A DNA stretch of 64,000 nucleotides from Salinimonas lutimaris (lineage in GTDB: Bacteria > Pseudomonadota > Gammaproteobacteria > Enterobacterales > Alteromonadaceae): NCBI RefSeq assembly GCF_005222225.1, contig NZ_CP036536.1, forward strand, positions 3,744,001 to 3,808,000. Direction: 5' to 3'. Shown piece after piece: positions 8,508 to 17,901 of the stretch (position 1 is its first letter; every line of letters begins with the position of its first letter). The position numbers and the translations under genes are program-made. Under the pieces are notes generated by a model that made no database searches, was not told the origin of the DNA, and saw only the letters and a list, made by a program, of their open reading frames with translations.

Positions 8508-9866
8508 CTAACTTTTTAACGGCAGATGAAGGGTCACACGCAAGCCGCCTGAGGCAGAGTCCTGCGCGCGGATGCTGCCATGATGCGCGGTCACTGCAGC
8601 TTTTGCAATGGCCAGGCCCAGCCCTACACCGCCTGATTGCCGGTCACGGGCCAGTGATGCCCGGTAAAAAGGGGTAAAGATAGCGTCCTGTTCACTGCTG
8701 TCGAGCCCCGGGCCATTATCATCAATATGCATAATCAAGGTATGTTCCTGCACAATCACCGCCACTTCAATCGTATCTGTAGCGTATTTGATGGCATTAC
8801 GAATCACATTTTCTATGCCGCTACCTAGTAAGGTCGGGTTTGCCAGCAACGTGCAAGATGGCAACGTTTGCCAGTGCAGTGCCTTATGATGGTTGCCTGC
8901 CTCAAAGCGGGCATCCTGCAGTATCGGCTCAAGCAGCGCAGCCACACTGACCGGCTCCATTTGGGGCCGGGACGCTTCAGCCCGGGTCAGCGCCAGCAGC
9001 TGATTTATCAGCTGCTCCATACGCTCTGCCTCGCGCTCTATCCGGTCCAGCGTTGGGGTATCAATATTTTGCTGATGCGCCAGACCCAGAGCCATTTGCA
9101 GTCGGGTCAGGGGGGAGCGCAGTTCATGGGAGATATCGCCCAGCAAACGCTGTTGTCCGCGCCATAATGTTTCAAGCTGGCCGGCCATCTGATTAAAATC
9201 TTTTGCCAGTTGCCCCAGCTCATCTTTGCGTTCACCGGTACTGGCCCGGGCCTGCCAGTCACCCGAAGCCAGTCGCTGACTGGCCTGCTGAATCTGATGA
9301 ATCGGTTTTACCAGAGTGCGGGCAAACAAATAGGACAACAGCACACTGACCAAAAGACCAATACCCAACAACCATTTCAGCGGCTCTGCCGGGTCGTCCG
9401 GCCCCACCCGGTCGGTAATAAACAACGCATATTGCCGGTTGTTCCAGGTAAAAGGCTGCGGACCGGTAATAGCAAAATCGCGCTGACGCAGGGTGATGGC
9501 CGATTGCTGATCAGTCAGACGCAGTAACCGCTCAACGGTCACCCTGCGAGGCGGCGGACCGCCACCACGGACCAGCTGCCTGGACTGCTGCTCAATAGCC
9601 AGTAACCGAAATGGCTGTCTTCGCCCCATACGATCCAGCACGCTATCCAGCGCCAGGTCCGGTTCGGCAATCTGCTGCAAACGACTAGCCAGACGACTAA
9701 GCTGTTGTACCTGCCGCGGATGAGGCGTATCAATCTCCACCTCATCCTCGACCATCCGACTGATCGAGATAGCCACGACAGCGGTGAGCAATGTGGTAAG
9801 CCAGAACCATAAGAACAAGCGGCCGACCAGCCGGCGAGCCGGGTTTAACGTGGTCAGCAGTGTCAT
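8508..9866 (-). CDS. cpxA: Sensor histidine kinase CpxA
   Basis: Inner-membrane sensor of envelope stress, 452 residues. It has an N-terminal helix, a short periplasmic domain, a second helix around residues 160-180 (LLGIGLLVSVLLSYLFA), a HAMP segment, the dimerisation motif ISHELRSPLTRLQ with the phospho-accepting His near residue 247, and ATPase motifs N-box (NVIRNAIKYA), DDNGPGL and GVGLGLAIAK. The periplasmic part is poorly conserved. The ATG overlaps the cpxR stop by 4 bases (ATGA), which indicates translational coupling. The divergent Spy-type gene supports naming it CpxA over another OmpR-coupled kinase. Confidence 0.88.
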   Translation of the reverse strand: MTLLTTLNPARRLVGRLFLWFWLTTLLTAVVAISISRMVEDEVEIDTPHPRQVQQLSRLASRLQQIAEPDLALDSVLDRMGRRQPFRLLAIEQQSRQLVRGGGPPPRRVTVERLLRLTDQQSAITLRQRDFAITGPQPFTWNNRQYALFITDRVGPDDPAEPLKWLLGIGLLVSVLLSYLFARTLVKPIHQIQQASQRLASGDWQARASTGERKDELGQLAKDFNQMAGQLETLWRGQQRLLGDISHELRSPLTRLQMALGLAHQQNIDTPTLDRIEREAERMEQLINQLLALTRAEASRPQMEPVSVAALLEPILQDARFEAGNHHKALHWQTLPSCTLLANPTLLGSGIENVIRNAIKYATDTIEVAVIVQEHTLIMHIDDNGPGLDSSEQDAIFTPFYRASLARDRQSGGVGLGLAIAKAAVTAHHGSIRAQDSASGGLRVTLHLPLKS

Positions 9867-10582
9867 GAGGCAAGCATAAACAGATAGCCAGCGCCGCGAA
9901 TGGTTTTGATTTTTTCCTCATCCCCTGCCGCTGCCAGCTTTTTGCGCAAATTACTGACATGCATATCAATACTACGATCGTACGCCTGTAATGGTTTGCC
10001 CAGCACCTTGTCAGAAATATCCTCCTTGGTAACCAGGCTCCCGGCGTTCACCAGCAATAGGTGCAAAATACCAAACTCGGTTCCCGTCAGGCTGAGCTGT
10101 TCACCGTGACAGGTCACTATCTGCCGGCTTACACTTAAGGTGACCTGATTATGCGATACATCCTGCTGCTGGCGCGCGCCACTGGTCAGTGCCTGACGCC
10201 GGAACAATGCCTTAATACGGGCCACCAGCTCACGGTGATTAAAGGGTTTGGGCAAATAGTCATCGGCGCCCAGCTCCAGGCCCAGAATGCGGTCATAATC
10301 ATCACCGCGGGCGGTCAGCATCAGCACTGGTGTAATATGGGTCTGACGCAGGGCTTTGAGTACATCAAAGCCATCCATGCCGGGCATCATCACATCCAGT
10401 AAAATCAGATCAATGCTATTATCTGCGCGCGCTATCTCCAGCCCGCTGTTACCGTCGCTGGCTACCTTTACCTGATACCCGCTGTGCTGCAAATAGCTTT
10501 GCAGCATCTCGGTCAGTTCAGTGTCATCATCAATAATTAACAGTGACTGGGCCACCGGGGCAGTCTGGGTTAGCGTAGACAA
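9863..10582 (-). CDS. cpxR: Response regulator CpxR
   Basis: OmpR/PhoB-class transcription factor, 239 residues. The receiver has the acidic pair in IIDDD, phospho-acceptor Asp63 in LLDVMMPG, Thr in LTARG and Lys in LPKPF. The winged-helix C-terminus includes LTGTEFGILHLL and DRSIDMHVSNLRKKL. The start is a TTG at 10582 with a GGAG ribosome site 6 bases before it; there is no Met between it and the receiver. It is likely autoregulated through the CpxR-like site in the divergent gap. Confidence 0.9.
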   Translation of the reverse strand: MSTLTQTAPVAQSLLIIDDDTELTEMLQSYLQHSGYQVKVASDGNSGLEIARADNSIDLILLDVMMPGMDGFDVLKALRQTHITPVLMLTARGDDYDRILGLELGADDYLPKPFNHRELVARIKALFRRQALTSGARQQQDVSHNQVTLSVSRQIVTCHGEQLSLTGTEFGILHLLLVNAGSLVTKEDISDKVLGKPLQAYDRSIDMHVSNLRKKLAAAGDEEKIKTIRGAGYLFMLAS

Positions 10583-10661
10583 GGCGCACTCCTACCAATA
10601 ATTCATCGTTCCCCTAAGCTTACCTGAGTTTTTTGCAGATCAGAAAAAGCACAGACACGCC

Positions 10662-10677
10662 TTTACACAAGCTTTAC
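10662..10677. promoter_or_regulatory. CpxR-binding site candidate
   Basis: TTTAC (10662-10666), 6 bases, TTTAC (10673-10677). On the other strand this reads GTAAA-N6-GTAAA, the classical CpxR box arrangement. It is in the divergent gap between cpxR and the Spy-type gene, 70 bases before the latter's ATG, so it can activate both. Confidence 0.7.
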
Positions 10678-10746
10678 ACAATCACGACCCACATTTGCAT
10701 TGACCCGGCGTAGACTTATCCACGTCAACAAAGAGGAGAGGTCCTT

Positions 10747-11547
10747 ATGAAAAAGCAAATTATCGTTTCTGTTATTGGTGCCCTACTGGTCTCTGGTGCG
10801 GCTTTCGCAAAACCCGGTCATGATGGTCCGCGACATGGTCAGGAAAATCCTGTTCGCATGGTGATGAAAGATCTGAAGCGGCTTGAACTGACAGATACAC
10901 AGCGCACTGAAGTACGCGCCATCATGGACAACCTGCGGGCAAATAATAAAGCCGCCCGTGAAGCACGCAAAGCGCAAAGCTCTGAGGCAAAACCGCAATT
11001 TTCCTCTGCAGAACAAGCCAGCGATGCAGCGGTAGCACGCTTTACTGACTCCCAGCCACAGCGTCTGGCGATAGCCCATGCCCGCCATGATATTTATCAG
11101 TTGCTAACCGACGCTCAGCGTCAGACTCTGCAGAAAAAACAGGAAAAACGCGCACAGCGTGACGAACATCCTCGTGATGAAAAGAATAAAGCTCATCTTC
11201 CCCGGGCATTCAAAAAGCTGGATCTGAGTGAAGAGCAATATACGGCAATGACGGACATTATGGAGAAGTCTAAAGCGCAACGCGATGCCATCATGGCGCA
11301 AAGCAAGACCTTGCGTCAGCAGGAACAATCGCTGATCCAGTCTGACAATTTTGATGAAGCGGCCTGGCTGGTGCTGTCTGAAAAAATGCAGTCAGTGATT
11401 GCTCAGGGCGCCGCAGCCCGCTTTGAAACTCACCAACAGGTGACTGCGCAGCTAACATCCGAGCAGCAGGCACAGCTTGATGAGCTGATGCAAGCGCGTA
11501 TGGAGCGCAAAGAAAAACCGCGTGGCCATGGTCACCACGGCGAGTAA
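10747..11547 (+). CDS. Double-length CpxP/Spy-family periplasmic chaperone
   Basis: A signal peptide (residues 1-21, cut after AFA) is followed by ~245 residues of almost entirely helical, highly charged sequence. Four LTxxQ-type motifs appear in pairs: LTDTQ near residue 52 and LTDAQ near 119, then LSEEQ near 160 and LTSEQ near 238. CpxP and Spy normally have only one pair in ~140 residues, so this protein looks like two Spy modules fused in tandem. The tail is His-rich (GHGHHGE). Family members bind unfolded periplasmic proteins, and CpxP also restrains CpxA. Its place opposite cpxRA and behind a CpxR-like site fits Cpx induction. A strong GAGGAG ribosome site precedes the ATG. Confidence 0.85.
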   Translation: MKKQIIVSVIGALLVSGAAFAKPGHDGPRHGQENPVRMVMKDLKRLELTDTQRTEVRAIMDNLRANNKAAREARKAQSSEAKPQFSSAEQASDAAVARFTDSQPQRLAIAHARHDIYQLLTDAQRQTLQKKQEKRAQRDEHPRDEKNKAHLPRAFKKLDLSEEQYTAMTDIMEKSKAQRDAIMAQSKTLRQQEQSLIQSDNFDEAAWLVLSEKMQSVIAQGAAARFETHQQVTAQLTSEQQAQLDELMQARMERKEKPRGHGHHGE

Positions 11548-11557
11548 TCTTCAAATT

Positions 11558-11578
11558 CAGCCGCCTGTTGGGCGGCTG
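11558..11578 (+). terminator. Stem-loop terminator after the Spy-type gene
   Basis: Perfect 8-bp stem CAGCCGCC/GGCGGCTG with a 5-base loop, 10 bases after the stop codon. Only a short T-rich run follows, so it is a weaker intrinsic terminator. Confidence 0.55.
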
Positions 11579-11604
11579 TTGCTATTGATGTCTGGTCCGC
11601 TGTT

Positions 11605-12015
11605 TCAGTATTGCGGCCTGACCGCGCGATAGTCATCGGATAAAAAATGCGGAGAAGACACCAGTAAATCAGCAGTGGCCACGTTACACGCCACAGACAC
11701 ATTCCATACCGAGCACAATCGTAGCAAGGCTTTGACATCCGGATCGTGAGGTGCAGCGTTCATCGGGTCCCAGAAAAAGAACAGGGTATCAAGCTGCTCT
11801 TCAGCAATCAGGGCGCCGATTTGCTGGTCTCCACCCAGTGGCCCGCTTTTGAGTCGGGTGACCGGCAAGCCAGTATGCTGAACAATCAGACCGCCCGTAG
11901 TGCCGGTTGCCACAATATCGCATTGTTTCATGATATCCAGATGATTATTCACCCAGCTCAGCAATTCCTGTTTTTTATGGTCATGTGCCACCAGGGCAAT
12001 TTTTTTTCTGCTCAT
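11605..12015 (-). CDS. mgsA: Methylglyoxal synthase
   Basis: Converts dihydroxyacetone phosphate to methylglyoxal and phosphate, a bypass that relieves sugar-phosphate accumulation. The 136-residue product has [17 protein letters not shown] (phosphate binding), [11 protein letters not shown] with the catalytic Asp, and [20 protein letters not shown] with the conserved His and Asp. It is slightly shorter than the E. coli enzyme at the N-terminus and ends in RPQY. An AGGAG-containing ribosome site precedes the ATG. It is a single gene on the minus strand, back to back with the arginine operon, where argE stands in several relatives. Confidence 0.96.
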   Translation of the reverse strand: MSRKKIALVAHDHKKQELLSWVNNHLDIMKQCDIVATGTTGGLIVQHTGLPVTRLKSGPLGGDQQIGALIAEEQLDTLFFFWDPMNAAPHDPDVKALLRLCSVWNVSVACNVATADLLVSSPHFLSDDYRAVRPQY

Positions 12016-12218
12016 GCTACCTTACTCCTGTATTAATTATCACCGCTGGTAAAGCTTTGAAAACCTGAGGTGCCAGCGCACCGGGCCCACCTTTATCATG
12101 CTCAGATAATCCTTGTTCCAAGACCCGCCTGTCAATGATGCGATTGCCCGAATGGAGATCGACCCGGGCAGACCAAATTCTGAACTGATCACATCCGATG
12201 AGATATTTATACGTTTTA

Positions 12219-12247
12219 ATTGCATAAATATTCCATGTGTGTAAGAT
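12219..12247 (+). promoter_or_regulatory. ARG box overlapping the probable argC promoter
   Basis: 12219-12236 reads as TGCAT-AAAT-ATTCC at the core, against the ArgR consensus TGAAT-WWWW-ATTCA: two mismatches. It overlaps a promoter with -35 TTGCAT (12220-12225), a 16-base spacer and -10 TAAGAT (12242-12247) pointing to argC. Repression by ArgR-arginine is the expected role. Confidence 0.65.
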
Positions 12248-12464
12248 AGTCCACGGTATAAATTTCTTGCATCAGATCCTGACCGGCAAACCATGCTGCT
12301 GACAGGAATAAGCAAGAGGAGACAGGATATTCGCATGACACTAACAAACTGTATCTGTTGCACTATGGCAGATACCCTACAGTTTTGCTCTCCCCTGGCT
12401 GGCTACGCACAGCAAAGCAGACAGCGACGATCGCGATCTGCCTATTTGCACTTAAAGTAGCACA

Positions 12465-12531
12465 CTTTTTACCTTTGTCCGTATGTAACGGGTATCGATA
12501 ACAACCCAACGGGCTAAAGGTAAAAAGTGAT
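12465..12531. repeat. 14-bp perfect inverted repeat in the argC leader
   Basis: CACTTTTTACCTTT (12465-12478) and AAAGGTAAAAAGTG (12518-12531) are exact complements 39 bases apart, with a smaller GGGT/ACCC pairing between them. The right arm runs straight into a T-rich stretch (12533-12555) ending 10 bases before the argC ATG. As RNA it could be a terminator or attenuator hairpin. Confidence 0.75.
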
Positions 12532-12564
12532 TTTTTTCTCCTTTTTTCTTCTTTAGTTATTAAT

Positions 12565-13581
12565 ATGATGAACGTCTCAATTATTGGCGCCAGTGGCTAT
12601 ACCGGCGCACAGCTTGTTGCCCTGGTTAACGCACATCCGGACATGCAGTTGTCACGGACCTTTGTTTCAGCTGGCAGCGCGGATGCAAACAAACCAGTGT
12701 CGGCCCTGCATGGCACGCTGGCGCACTTATCTCATCTGACGCTTGAGCCGATGAGCGAAGCGGTACTGGATGCTCTGCCTGACACCATGGATTTAATTTT
12801 TCTGGCTACACCGCACGAAGCCAGTCACGATTGGATGCCCGCGCTTAGTAAAGGCAAGGCAAAGGTACTGGATTTGTCCGGTGCATTTCGTATTCAGGAT
12901 ACCAACGTGTTCAGCCAGTTTTATGGCTTTGAGCACACCGCTACCAAACAGCTAGACCAGGCAGTGTATGGTCTGGCCGAATGGTACGCCGACGAAATTG
13001 CGGCTGCCCGGTTGATTGCCGTACCCGGCTGCTATCCAACCGCCTCACTCACAGCCCTGAAGCCACTGGCTCAGGCCGGATTGTTAGACAGCGCCGTCAG
13101 GCCTGTGATTAATGCTGTCTCCGGGGTCAGTGGTGCTGGGCGTAAAGCCAGCCTGACCTCCAGCTTTTTTGAAGTCAGCCTGCAGGCTTATGGGGTACTG
13201 GGCCACAGACACACCCCCGAAATTGAAGCTTATCTGGGCACACCCGTTATATTTACGCCTCATTTAGGTAACTTCAAACGGGGCATACTGGCCACTGTGA
13301 CGGTAAAAACAGCAGCCGGCACCACTCAAGCTCAGGTTGACGCCGCCTATACGCAAGCCTATGAAAACAAACCGCTGGTACGCTGCCGCGACAGCTTTCC
13401 CAAAGTGGATGATGTCGCTCACACACCCTTTGTGGATGTTCACTGGAAGCTGGACGAACACAGTGGTTATGCAGTGATTACTGCTGCTATTGACAATATC
13501 ATGAAAGGGGCTGCCTCACAGGCCATCCAGTGCGCTAACCTGATGAGTGGTTTGCCGGTTGATAAAGGATTACTACCATGA
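12565..13581 (+). CDS. argC: N-acetyl-gamma-glutamyl-phosphate reductase
   Basis: Third step of arginine synthesis: NADPH reduction of N-acetylglutamyl phosphate to the semialdehyde. The 338-residue protein has the Rossmann motif [10 protein letters not shown] and the active-site Cys156 in VPGCYPTAS, followed by [11 protein letters not shown] and the HRHTPEI segment. Two adjacent ATG codons (12565 and 12568) are possible starts; the second gives MNVSIIG. It is the first gene of argCBFGH-argA and overlaps argB by 4 bases. Transcription is probably ArgR-controlled from 12219-12247. Confidence 0.97.
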   Translation: MMNVSIIGASGYTGAQLVALVNAHPDMQLSRTFVSAGSADANKPVSALHGTLAHLSHLTLEPMSEAVLDALPDTMDLIFLATPHEASHDWMPALSKGKAKVLDLSGAFRIQDTNVFSQFYGFEHTATKQLDQAVYGLAEWYADEIAAARLIAVPGCYPTASLTALKPLAQAGLLDSAVRPVINAVSGVSGAGRKASLTSSFFEVSLQAYGVLGHRHTPEIEAYLGTPVIFTPHLGNFKRGILATVTVKTAAGTTQAQVDAAYTQAYENKPLVRCRDSFPKVDDVAHTPFVDVHWKLDEHSGYAVITAAIDNIMKGAASQAIQCANLMSGLPVDKGLLP

Positions 13582-14363
13582 GTACCCAACCCATTGTAAT
13601 TAAAGTGGGCGGCGCCTTGCTTGAAGATACGCAAGCCGGTCTGGCGCTGCTACAGAATATCCGTCAGATCCAGCAAACCCGTCCGGTGGTGCTGGTTCAT
13701 GGCGGTGGCCCATTGGTAGAAACACTGATGGCGAGCCTGGGGCTGACCAGCAAGAAAATTGATGGTTTGCGGGTCACCCCGGATGAACATATGCCGTATA
13801 TCTCCGGCACGCTGGCCGGTAGCGCCAACAAAGCGTTGTGCGCGCTGGCGATTCAGGCCGGACTGACACCGGTCGGGTTGTCCTTACTGGACGGCAATAT
13901 GGTGCAGTGTGATCCGCTGGCCGAAAAATACGGCGCGGTAGGCACCCCGCATGCGGCAGACAGTCAGTTACTGGACAGCCTGCTGGCCCAGTCATTTTTA
14001 CCCATTATCAGTTCTATCGGCAGCAGCAATGACGGCCGCCTGCTGAATATTAATGCTGACCAGGCAGCGACCGTAGTCGCCCAGCTACTGGGCGCAGAAT
14101 TGCTGCTTTTATCCAATGTTCCCGGTGTACTGGATGAACATAAGTCACTGTTATCTGAGCTGACGGCAACACAAATTTCGCAGCTGGTAGAACAACAAGT
14201 GATTACCGATGGCATGAAGGTGAAGACCGATGCTGCCCTGGCGGCAGCCACCACCCTGAATCGTGCTGTTACGATTGCCAACTGGGCGGCCCCGCTGGAA
14301 GCGATTCTGGCCAATACTACTGGCACCCGCATTACACATACGCCCGCGACGGACGGAGAATAG
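13578..14363 (+). CDS. argB: Acetylglutamate kinase
   Basis: Phosphorylates N-acetylglutamate with ATP, second step of arginine synthesis. At 261 residues it matches the short, arginine-insensitive E. coli-type enzyme and lacks the extra N-terminal helix of arginine-inhibited forms. Visible motifs are [10 protein letters not shown] (ATP-binding Lys), LVHGGGP, the substrate-binding [11 protein letters not shown] and [13 protein letters not shown] with the catalytic Lys/Asp. The start overlaps the argC stop (ATGA), and argF begins 3 bases after the stop. Confidence 0.97.
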   Translation: MSTQPIVIKVGGALLEDTQAGLALLQNIRQIQQTRPVVLVHGGGPLVETLMASLGLTSKKIDGLRVTPDEHMPYISGTLAGSANKALCALAIQAGLTPVGLSLLDGNMVQCDPLAEKYGAVGTPHAADSQLLDSLLAQSFLPIISSIGSSNDGRLLNINADQAATVVAQLLGAELLLLSNVPGVLDEHKSLLSELTATQISQLVEQQVITDGMKVKTDAALAAATTLNRAVTIANWAAPLEAILANTTGTRITHTPATDGE

Positions 14364-14366
14364 ATT

Positions 14367-15278
14367 ATGAAACAGGACTTACTCACTTTTGCCGACTGGA
14401 CACCCGCTGCTATGCAGGATTTGCTGGAGCTGGCAGTGACAATCAAACAAGCCCCCGGCGCGTATAACAACGTACTGGCGGGTAAATCGGTAGCCGCATT
14501 TTTCGAAAAGCCGTCACTGCGTACGCGGGTCAGCTTTGATATTGGTATCAATAAGCTGGGTGGCCATATGGTGTATCTGGACAGTCAGTCCGGCAACCTG
14601 GTCGGGCGTGAAGATGCCAACGATATGGCGGCTAACCTGGCGTGCTGGGCAGATGCCATTGTCGCCCGGGTGTTTTCTCACGACACCCTGGTAGAGTTTG
14701 CCAAGGCCTCCAAAGTACCGGTCATCAATGCCCTGTGTGATAAGTATCACCCCTGCCAGGCCATGGCCGATTACCTGACTCTGCATGAAGCGTTTGGTCA
14801 GGTCAAAGGGCTTACTCTGGCATACGTGGGCGATGGCAATAATGTGACCCACTCTCTGCTGATAGCAGGGGCGCTGCTCGGCTGTAATCAGGTGGTGATC
14901 ACACCAGCCGGTCACGAAGTGGACCCGGCCATTGTGGCCAAGGCACAAAGCATCGCCAAAGCGACTGGCGTTGATATTGTACAAAGTCATGAAGTGGCGG
15001 CCGCCAATGGCGCGGATGTCATTTATACCGATACCTGGTTGTCGATGGGAGATGATACTCCACTGGCCACCATTAAAGATAAATTCATGCCATATCAGGT
15101 AAATGAAGCAATGATGAGTAGCACGGGGGCAAAATATGTGATGCACTGCCAGCCTGCCCATCGCGACCTTGAAATTACCAGCTCTCTGATTGACAGTGAC
15201 AGATCACTGTTGATGCAGGAAGCGGAAAACAGAATGCATGGTCAAAACGCAATTTTAACTCACCTACTTGGCGCGTAA
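14367..15278 (+). CDS. argF: Ornithine carbamoyltransferase
   Basis: Makes citrulline from ornithine and carbamoyl phosphate. The 303-residue protein has the carbamoyl-phosphate loop FEKPSLRTRVSF (Leu where enterics have Thr in STRTR), the HPCQAMAD motif, the ornithine loop DTWLSMGDD and the C-terminal AENRMHGQNA. The usual HCLP motif reads HCQPAHRD, a Leu-to-Gln change at the active-site loop. The intact SMG loop argues that ornithine, not an acylated form, is the substrate. A GGAG ribosome site lies in the argB tail. Confidence 0.94.
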   Translation: MKQDLLTFADWTPAAMQDLLELAVTIKQAPGAYNNVLAGKSVAAFFEKPSLRTRVSFDIGINKLGGHMVYLDSQSGNLVGREDANDMAANLACWADAIVARVFSHDTLVEFAKASKVPVINALCDKYHPCQAMADYLTLHEAFGQVKGLTLAYVGDGNNVTHSLLIAGALLGCNQVVITPAGHEVDPAIVAKAQSIAKATGVDIVQSHEVAAANGADVIYTDTWLSMGDDTPLATIKDKFMPYQVNEAMMSSTGAKYVMHCQPAHRDLEITSSLIDSDRSLLMQEAENRMHGQNAILTHLLGA

Positions 15279-15293
15279 GAGGATTTTTAAGCA

Positions 15294-16502
15294 ATGAAAA
15301 AAGTAAATAAAGTTGTTCTGGCGTACTCCGGCGGACTAGATACCTCAGCCATCATTCCATGGCTGAAAGAAAACTATGGCTGTGAAGTTGTAGCGTTTGC
15401 GGCAGATGTTGGTCAGGGTGATGAAGAACTCGAAGGTTTGCATGAAAAAGCCATTGCATCAGGTGCCAGCGAATGCCACATCGTCGATCTGAAAGAAGAA
15501 TTTGTGCGTGAGTATATCTACCCGACAGTAAAAACCGGGGCGGTATACGAAGGTGAATACCTGCTGGGTACCTCTATGGCACGTCCGGTTATTGCTAAAG
15601 CACAGGTCGAGGTAGCCCGTAAAGTTGGCGCGGATGCACTGAGCCACGGTTGTACCGGTAAAGGCAACGATCAGGTGCGCTTTGAAAGCACCTTTGCAGC
15701 GCTGGCTCCGGACCTTCATGTTGTAGCACCATGGCGTGAGTGGGATATGGTATCGCGTGAAGATCTGCTGGCCTATCTGGCAGAGCGCAACATCCCGACC
15801 ACAGCCTCAGCCACTAAAATTTACAGCCGCGACGCCAATGCCTGGCACATTTCCCATGAAGGCGGTGAGCTGGAAGATCCATGGCAAGAGCCAACCAAAC
15901 AGGTTTGGACCATGACGGTTGACCCGGAAGAAGCACCGGATACCGCTGAGCGTATCACCCTGTCTTTTCAAGAAGGTGAACTGACTCACGTCAATGACGA
16001 AGCTATGTCCCCCTATCAGGCACTGGTTAAACTAAACACGTTGGCAGGCGCCCATGGTGTAGGCCGTATCGATATCGTGGAAAACCGCCTGGTCGGGATG
16101 AAGTCTCGTGGTTGCTATGAAACCCCGGGAGGCACGGTACTGATGAAAGCATACAAAGCGCTGGAAACGATGGTGCTGGATAAAGCCGCCATAAAATACC
16201 GCGAACAGCTGGCACTGGAATTTTCTCATGTGATGTACGATGGCCGCTGGTTTACGGCACTCAACGATGCCCTGCTGGCAGGCGCAGAATCTTTTGCAAA
16301 AAAAGTGACCGGCGATATCGTTGTGAAACTGTACAAAGGTCAGGCGACTGTAGTTCAGCGTCGCTCACCGAACAGCCTGTACTCTGAAGACTTTGCGACA
16401 TTCGGTGCCGATGATGTATATGACCAGAAGCATGCCGAAGGCTTTATTCGTCTGTTCAGTCTGTCGAGCCGGATTGCGGCACTGAAAAACCACGACAAAT
16501 AA
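15294..16502 (+). CDS. argG: Argininosuccinate synthase
   Basis: Joins citrulline and aspartate with ATP to form argininosuccinate. The 402-residue protein starts with the PP-loop [11 protein letters not shown] and contains [32 protein letters not shown] and the [17 protein letters not shown] region, all typical of the common (non-enterobacterial, ~400-residue) type I enzyme. E. coli has a longer, distinct type, so this is a lineage marker. An AGAGGA site precedes the ATG; argH follows after 11 bases. Confidence 0.97.
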   Translation: MKKVNKVVLAYSGGLDTSAIIPWLKENYGCEVVAFAADVGQGDEELEGLHEKAIASGASECHIVDLKEEFVREYIYPTVKTGAVYEGEYLLGTSMARPVIAKAQVEVARKVGADALSHGCTGKGNDQVRFESTFAALAPDLHVVAPWREWDMVSREDLLAYLAERNIPTTASATKIYSRDANAWHISHEGGELEDPWQEPTKQVWTMTVDPEEAPDTAERITLSFQEGELTHVNDEAMSPYQALVKLNTLAGAHGVGRIDIVENRLVGMKSRGCYETPGGTVLMKAYKALETMVLDKAAIKYREQLALEFSHVMYDGRWFTALNDALLAGAESFAKKVTGDIVVKLYKGQATVVQRRSPNSLYSEDFATFGADDVYDQKHAEGFIRLFSLSSRIAALKNHDK

Positions 16503-16513
16503 GGAGTTATCGC

Positions 16514-17896
16514 ATGGCATTATGGGGAGGCAGGTTTTCTGCCGGTAGTAGCAGTATGTTCCGTCAGGTCAATGATTCACTGCCGTTTGACCAGGTCATG
16601 GCGGTACAGGATCTGCAAGGCTCTGTGGTCTGGTCACGCGCCCTGCACAAAGCCGGTGTGCTGAGCGCCGATGAGCAGGCGCAGCTGGAAAGCGCACTGA
16701 ATGAACTGACCCGGCAGGCAGAAGCCGGTGAGCTGGACTTTGCTGCCAGCACAGAAGAAGACATTCACAGCTTTGTAGAAGCCGCGCTAATTGACAAGCT
16801 GGGCGATGTGGGCCGCAAATTGCACACCGGGCGTAGTCGTAATGATCAGGTGGCCACCGATTTTCGTTTGTGGGTGCGTGAACATATCGACTCACTCAGA
16901 CAAGATCTGACCGCGCTGGTGCGGGCTTTGCTCAATACTGCCAATCGCCACCGTGATGCCGTGATTCCCGGTTACACGCATTTGCAACGTGCTCAGCCTA
17001 TTTTGTTTGCCCACTGGTGCTTAGCGTATGTTGAGATGTTCAAGCGGGACCTGAGCCGGCTGGACGACTTACGTAAGCGCCTGAACCAGTGTCCGCTGGG
17101 AAGTGGTGCCCTGGCCGGCACAACCTACCCGGTTGACCGTCATGAAATTGCACAGCAACTGGGTTTTGACGGCCCCTGCCTGAATAGTCTTGATGCTGTC
17201 TCTGATCGTGATTTTGTGCTTGAACTACTATTTGGAGCCAGCACCAGCATGATGCATATCTCACGGATGGCCGAAGATTTAATCTTCTACAATTCCGGAG
17301 AAGCTGGCTTTTTACAGCTGGGCGATGAAGTGACCTCAGGCTCGTCACTCATGCCGCAAAAGAAAAATCCGGATGCCCTGGAGCTGATGCGGGGCAAATG
17401 TGGCCGGGTATTTGGTGCTTTGCAAGGCTTGCTGGTCACCATGAAAGGGCTGCCGCTGGCGTACAATAAGGACATGCAGGAAGATAAAGAAGGCGCGATA
17501 GATACGGTTAATCAGTGGCACTGCTGTTTGTGTATTGCCTCTGAAGTACTGGACTCGTTGTCGCTGAATGAGGATCGTTGTCGTGAAGCTGCTGCTCAGG
17601 GCTTTGCTAATGCCACAGAACTGGCTGATTATCTGGTAGGTAAAGGCATTCCGTTTAGAACCGGTCATGACATTGCCGGCCAGGTGGTGCTCAAAGCACT
17701 GCAGCAGGGCTGTGCCATTGAGGATCTTCCGCTAACCAGCCTGCAGGCAGTGTGTGACAAAATCGATGAAGATGTCTATCCGGTACTGCAACTGGAATAT
17801 GGCGTTAATAAGCGCAACATTCTGGGCGGCACCAGTACTGAAACCGTCGTAAAGGCGTTGTATCAGGAACTGGAAGCGCTGGATAAGCAGGACTAA
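16514..17896 (+). CDS. argH: Argininosuccinate lyase
   Basis: Releases arginine and fumarate from argininosuccinate; homotetramer of the fumarase/aspartase superfamily. The 460-residue protein shows ALWGGRF at the N-terminus, [22 protein letters not shown] and the signature [12 protein letters not shown] with the catalytic Ser loop. In some marine gammaproteobacteria argH is fused to an argA domain; here it stops at normal length and a separate classical argA follows 5 bases later. Confidence 0.97.
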   Translation: MALWGGRFSAGSSSMFRQVNDSLPFDQVMAVQDLQGSVVWSRALHKAGVLSADEQAQLESALNELTRQAEAGELDFAASTEEDIHSFVEAALIDKLGDVGRKLHTGRSRNDQVATDFRLWVREHIDSLRQDLTALVRALLNTANRHRDAVIPGYTHLQRAQPILFAHWCLAYVEMFKRDLSRLDDLRKRLNQCPLGSGALAGTTYPVDRHEIAQQLGFDGPCLNSLDAVSDRDFVLELLFGASTSMMHISRMAEDLIFYNSGEAGFLQLGDEVTSGSSLMPQKKNPDALELMRGKCGRVFGALQGLLVTMKGLPLAYNKDMQEDKEGAIDTVNQWHCCLCIASEVLDSLSLNEDRCREAAAQGFANATELADYLVGKGIPFRTGHDIAGQVVLKALQQGCAIEDLPLTSLQAVCDKIDEDVYPVLQLEYGVNKRNILGGTSTETVVKALYQELEALDKQD

Positions 17897-17901
17897 TCAC
17901 T

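Larger units (their letters stand above)
12016..12564. other. 549-base gap between mgsA and argC
   Basis: No credible gene. A 107-codon minus-strand frame (12040-12363) is open, but it has no ribosome site, resembles nothing recognised and contains the ARG-box promoter. The gap holds an ARG box overlapping a sigma-70 type promoter (12219-12247) and then a ~315-base leader in front of argC ending in a long inverted repeat and a T-rich run. Confidence 0.6.

Noticed and set aside
12040..12363. 107-codon minus-strand frame with a hydrophobic N-terminus
   Set aside because: No ribosome site, no recognisable family, and it contains the ARG-box promoter that fits argC.
14514..15161. 215-codon minus-strand frame
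   Set aside because: Antisense shadow of argF with no ribosome site or family resemblance.
14367..15278. N-acetyl- or N-succinylornithine carbamoyltransferase instead of OTC
   Set aside because: The SMG ornithine loop is intact, which those enzymes lack.
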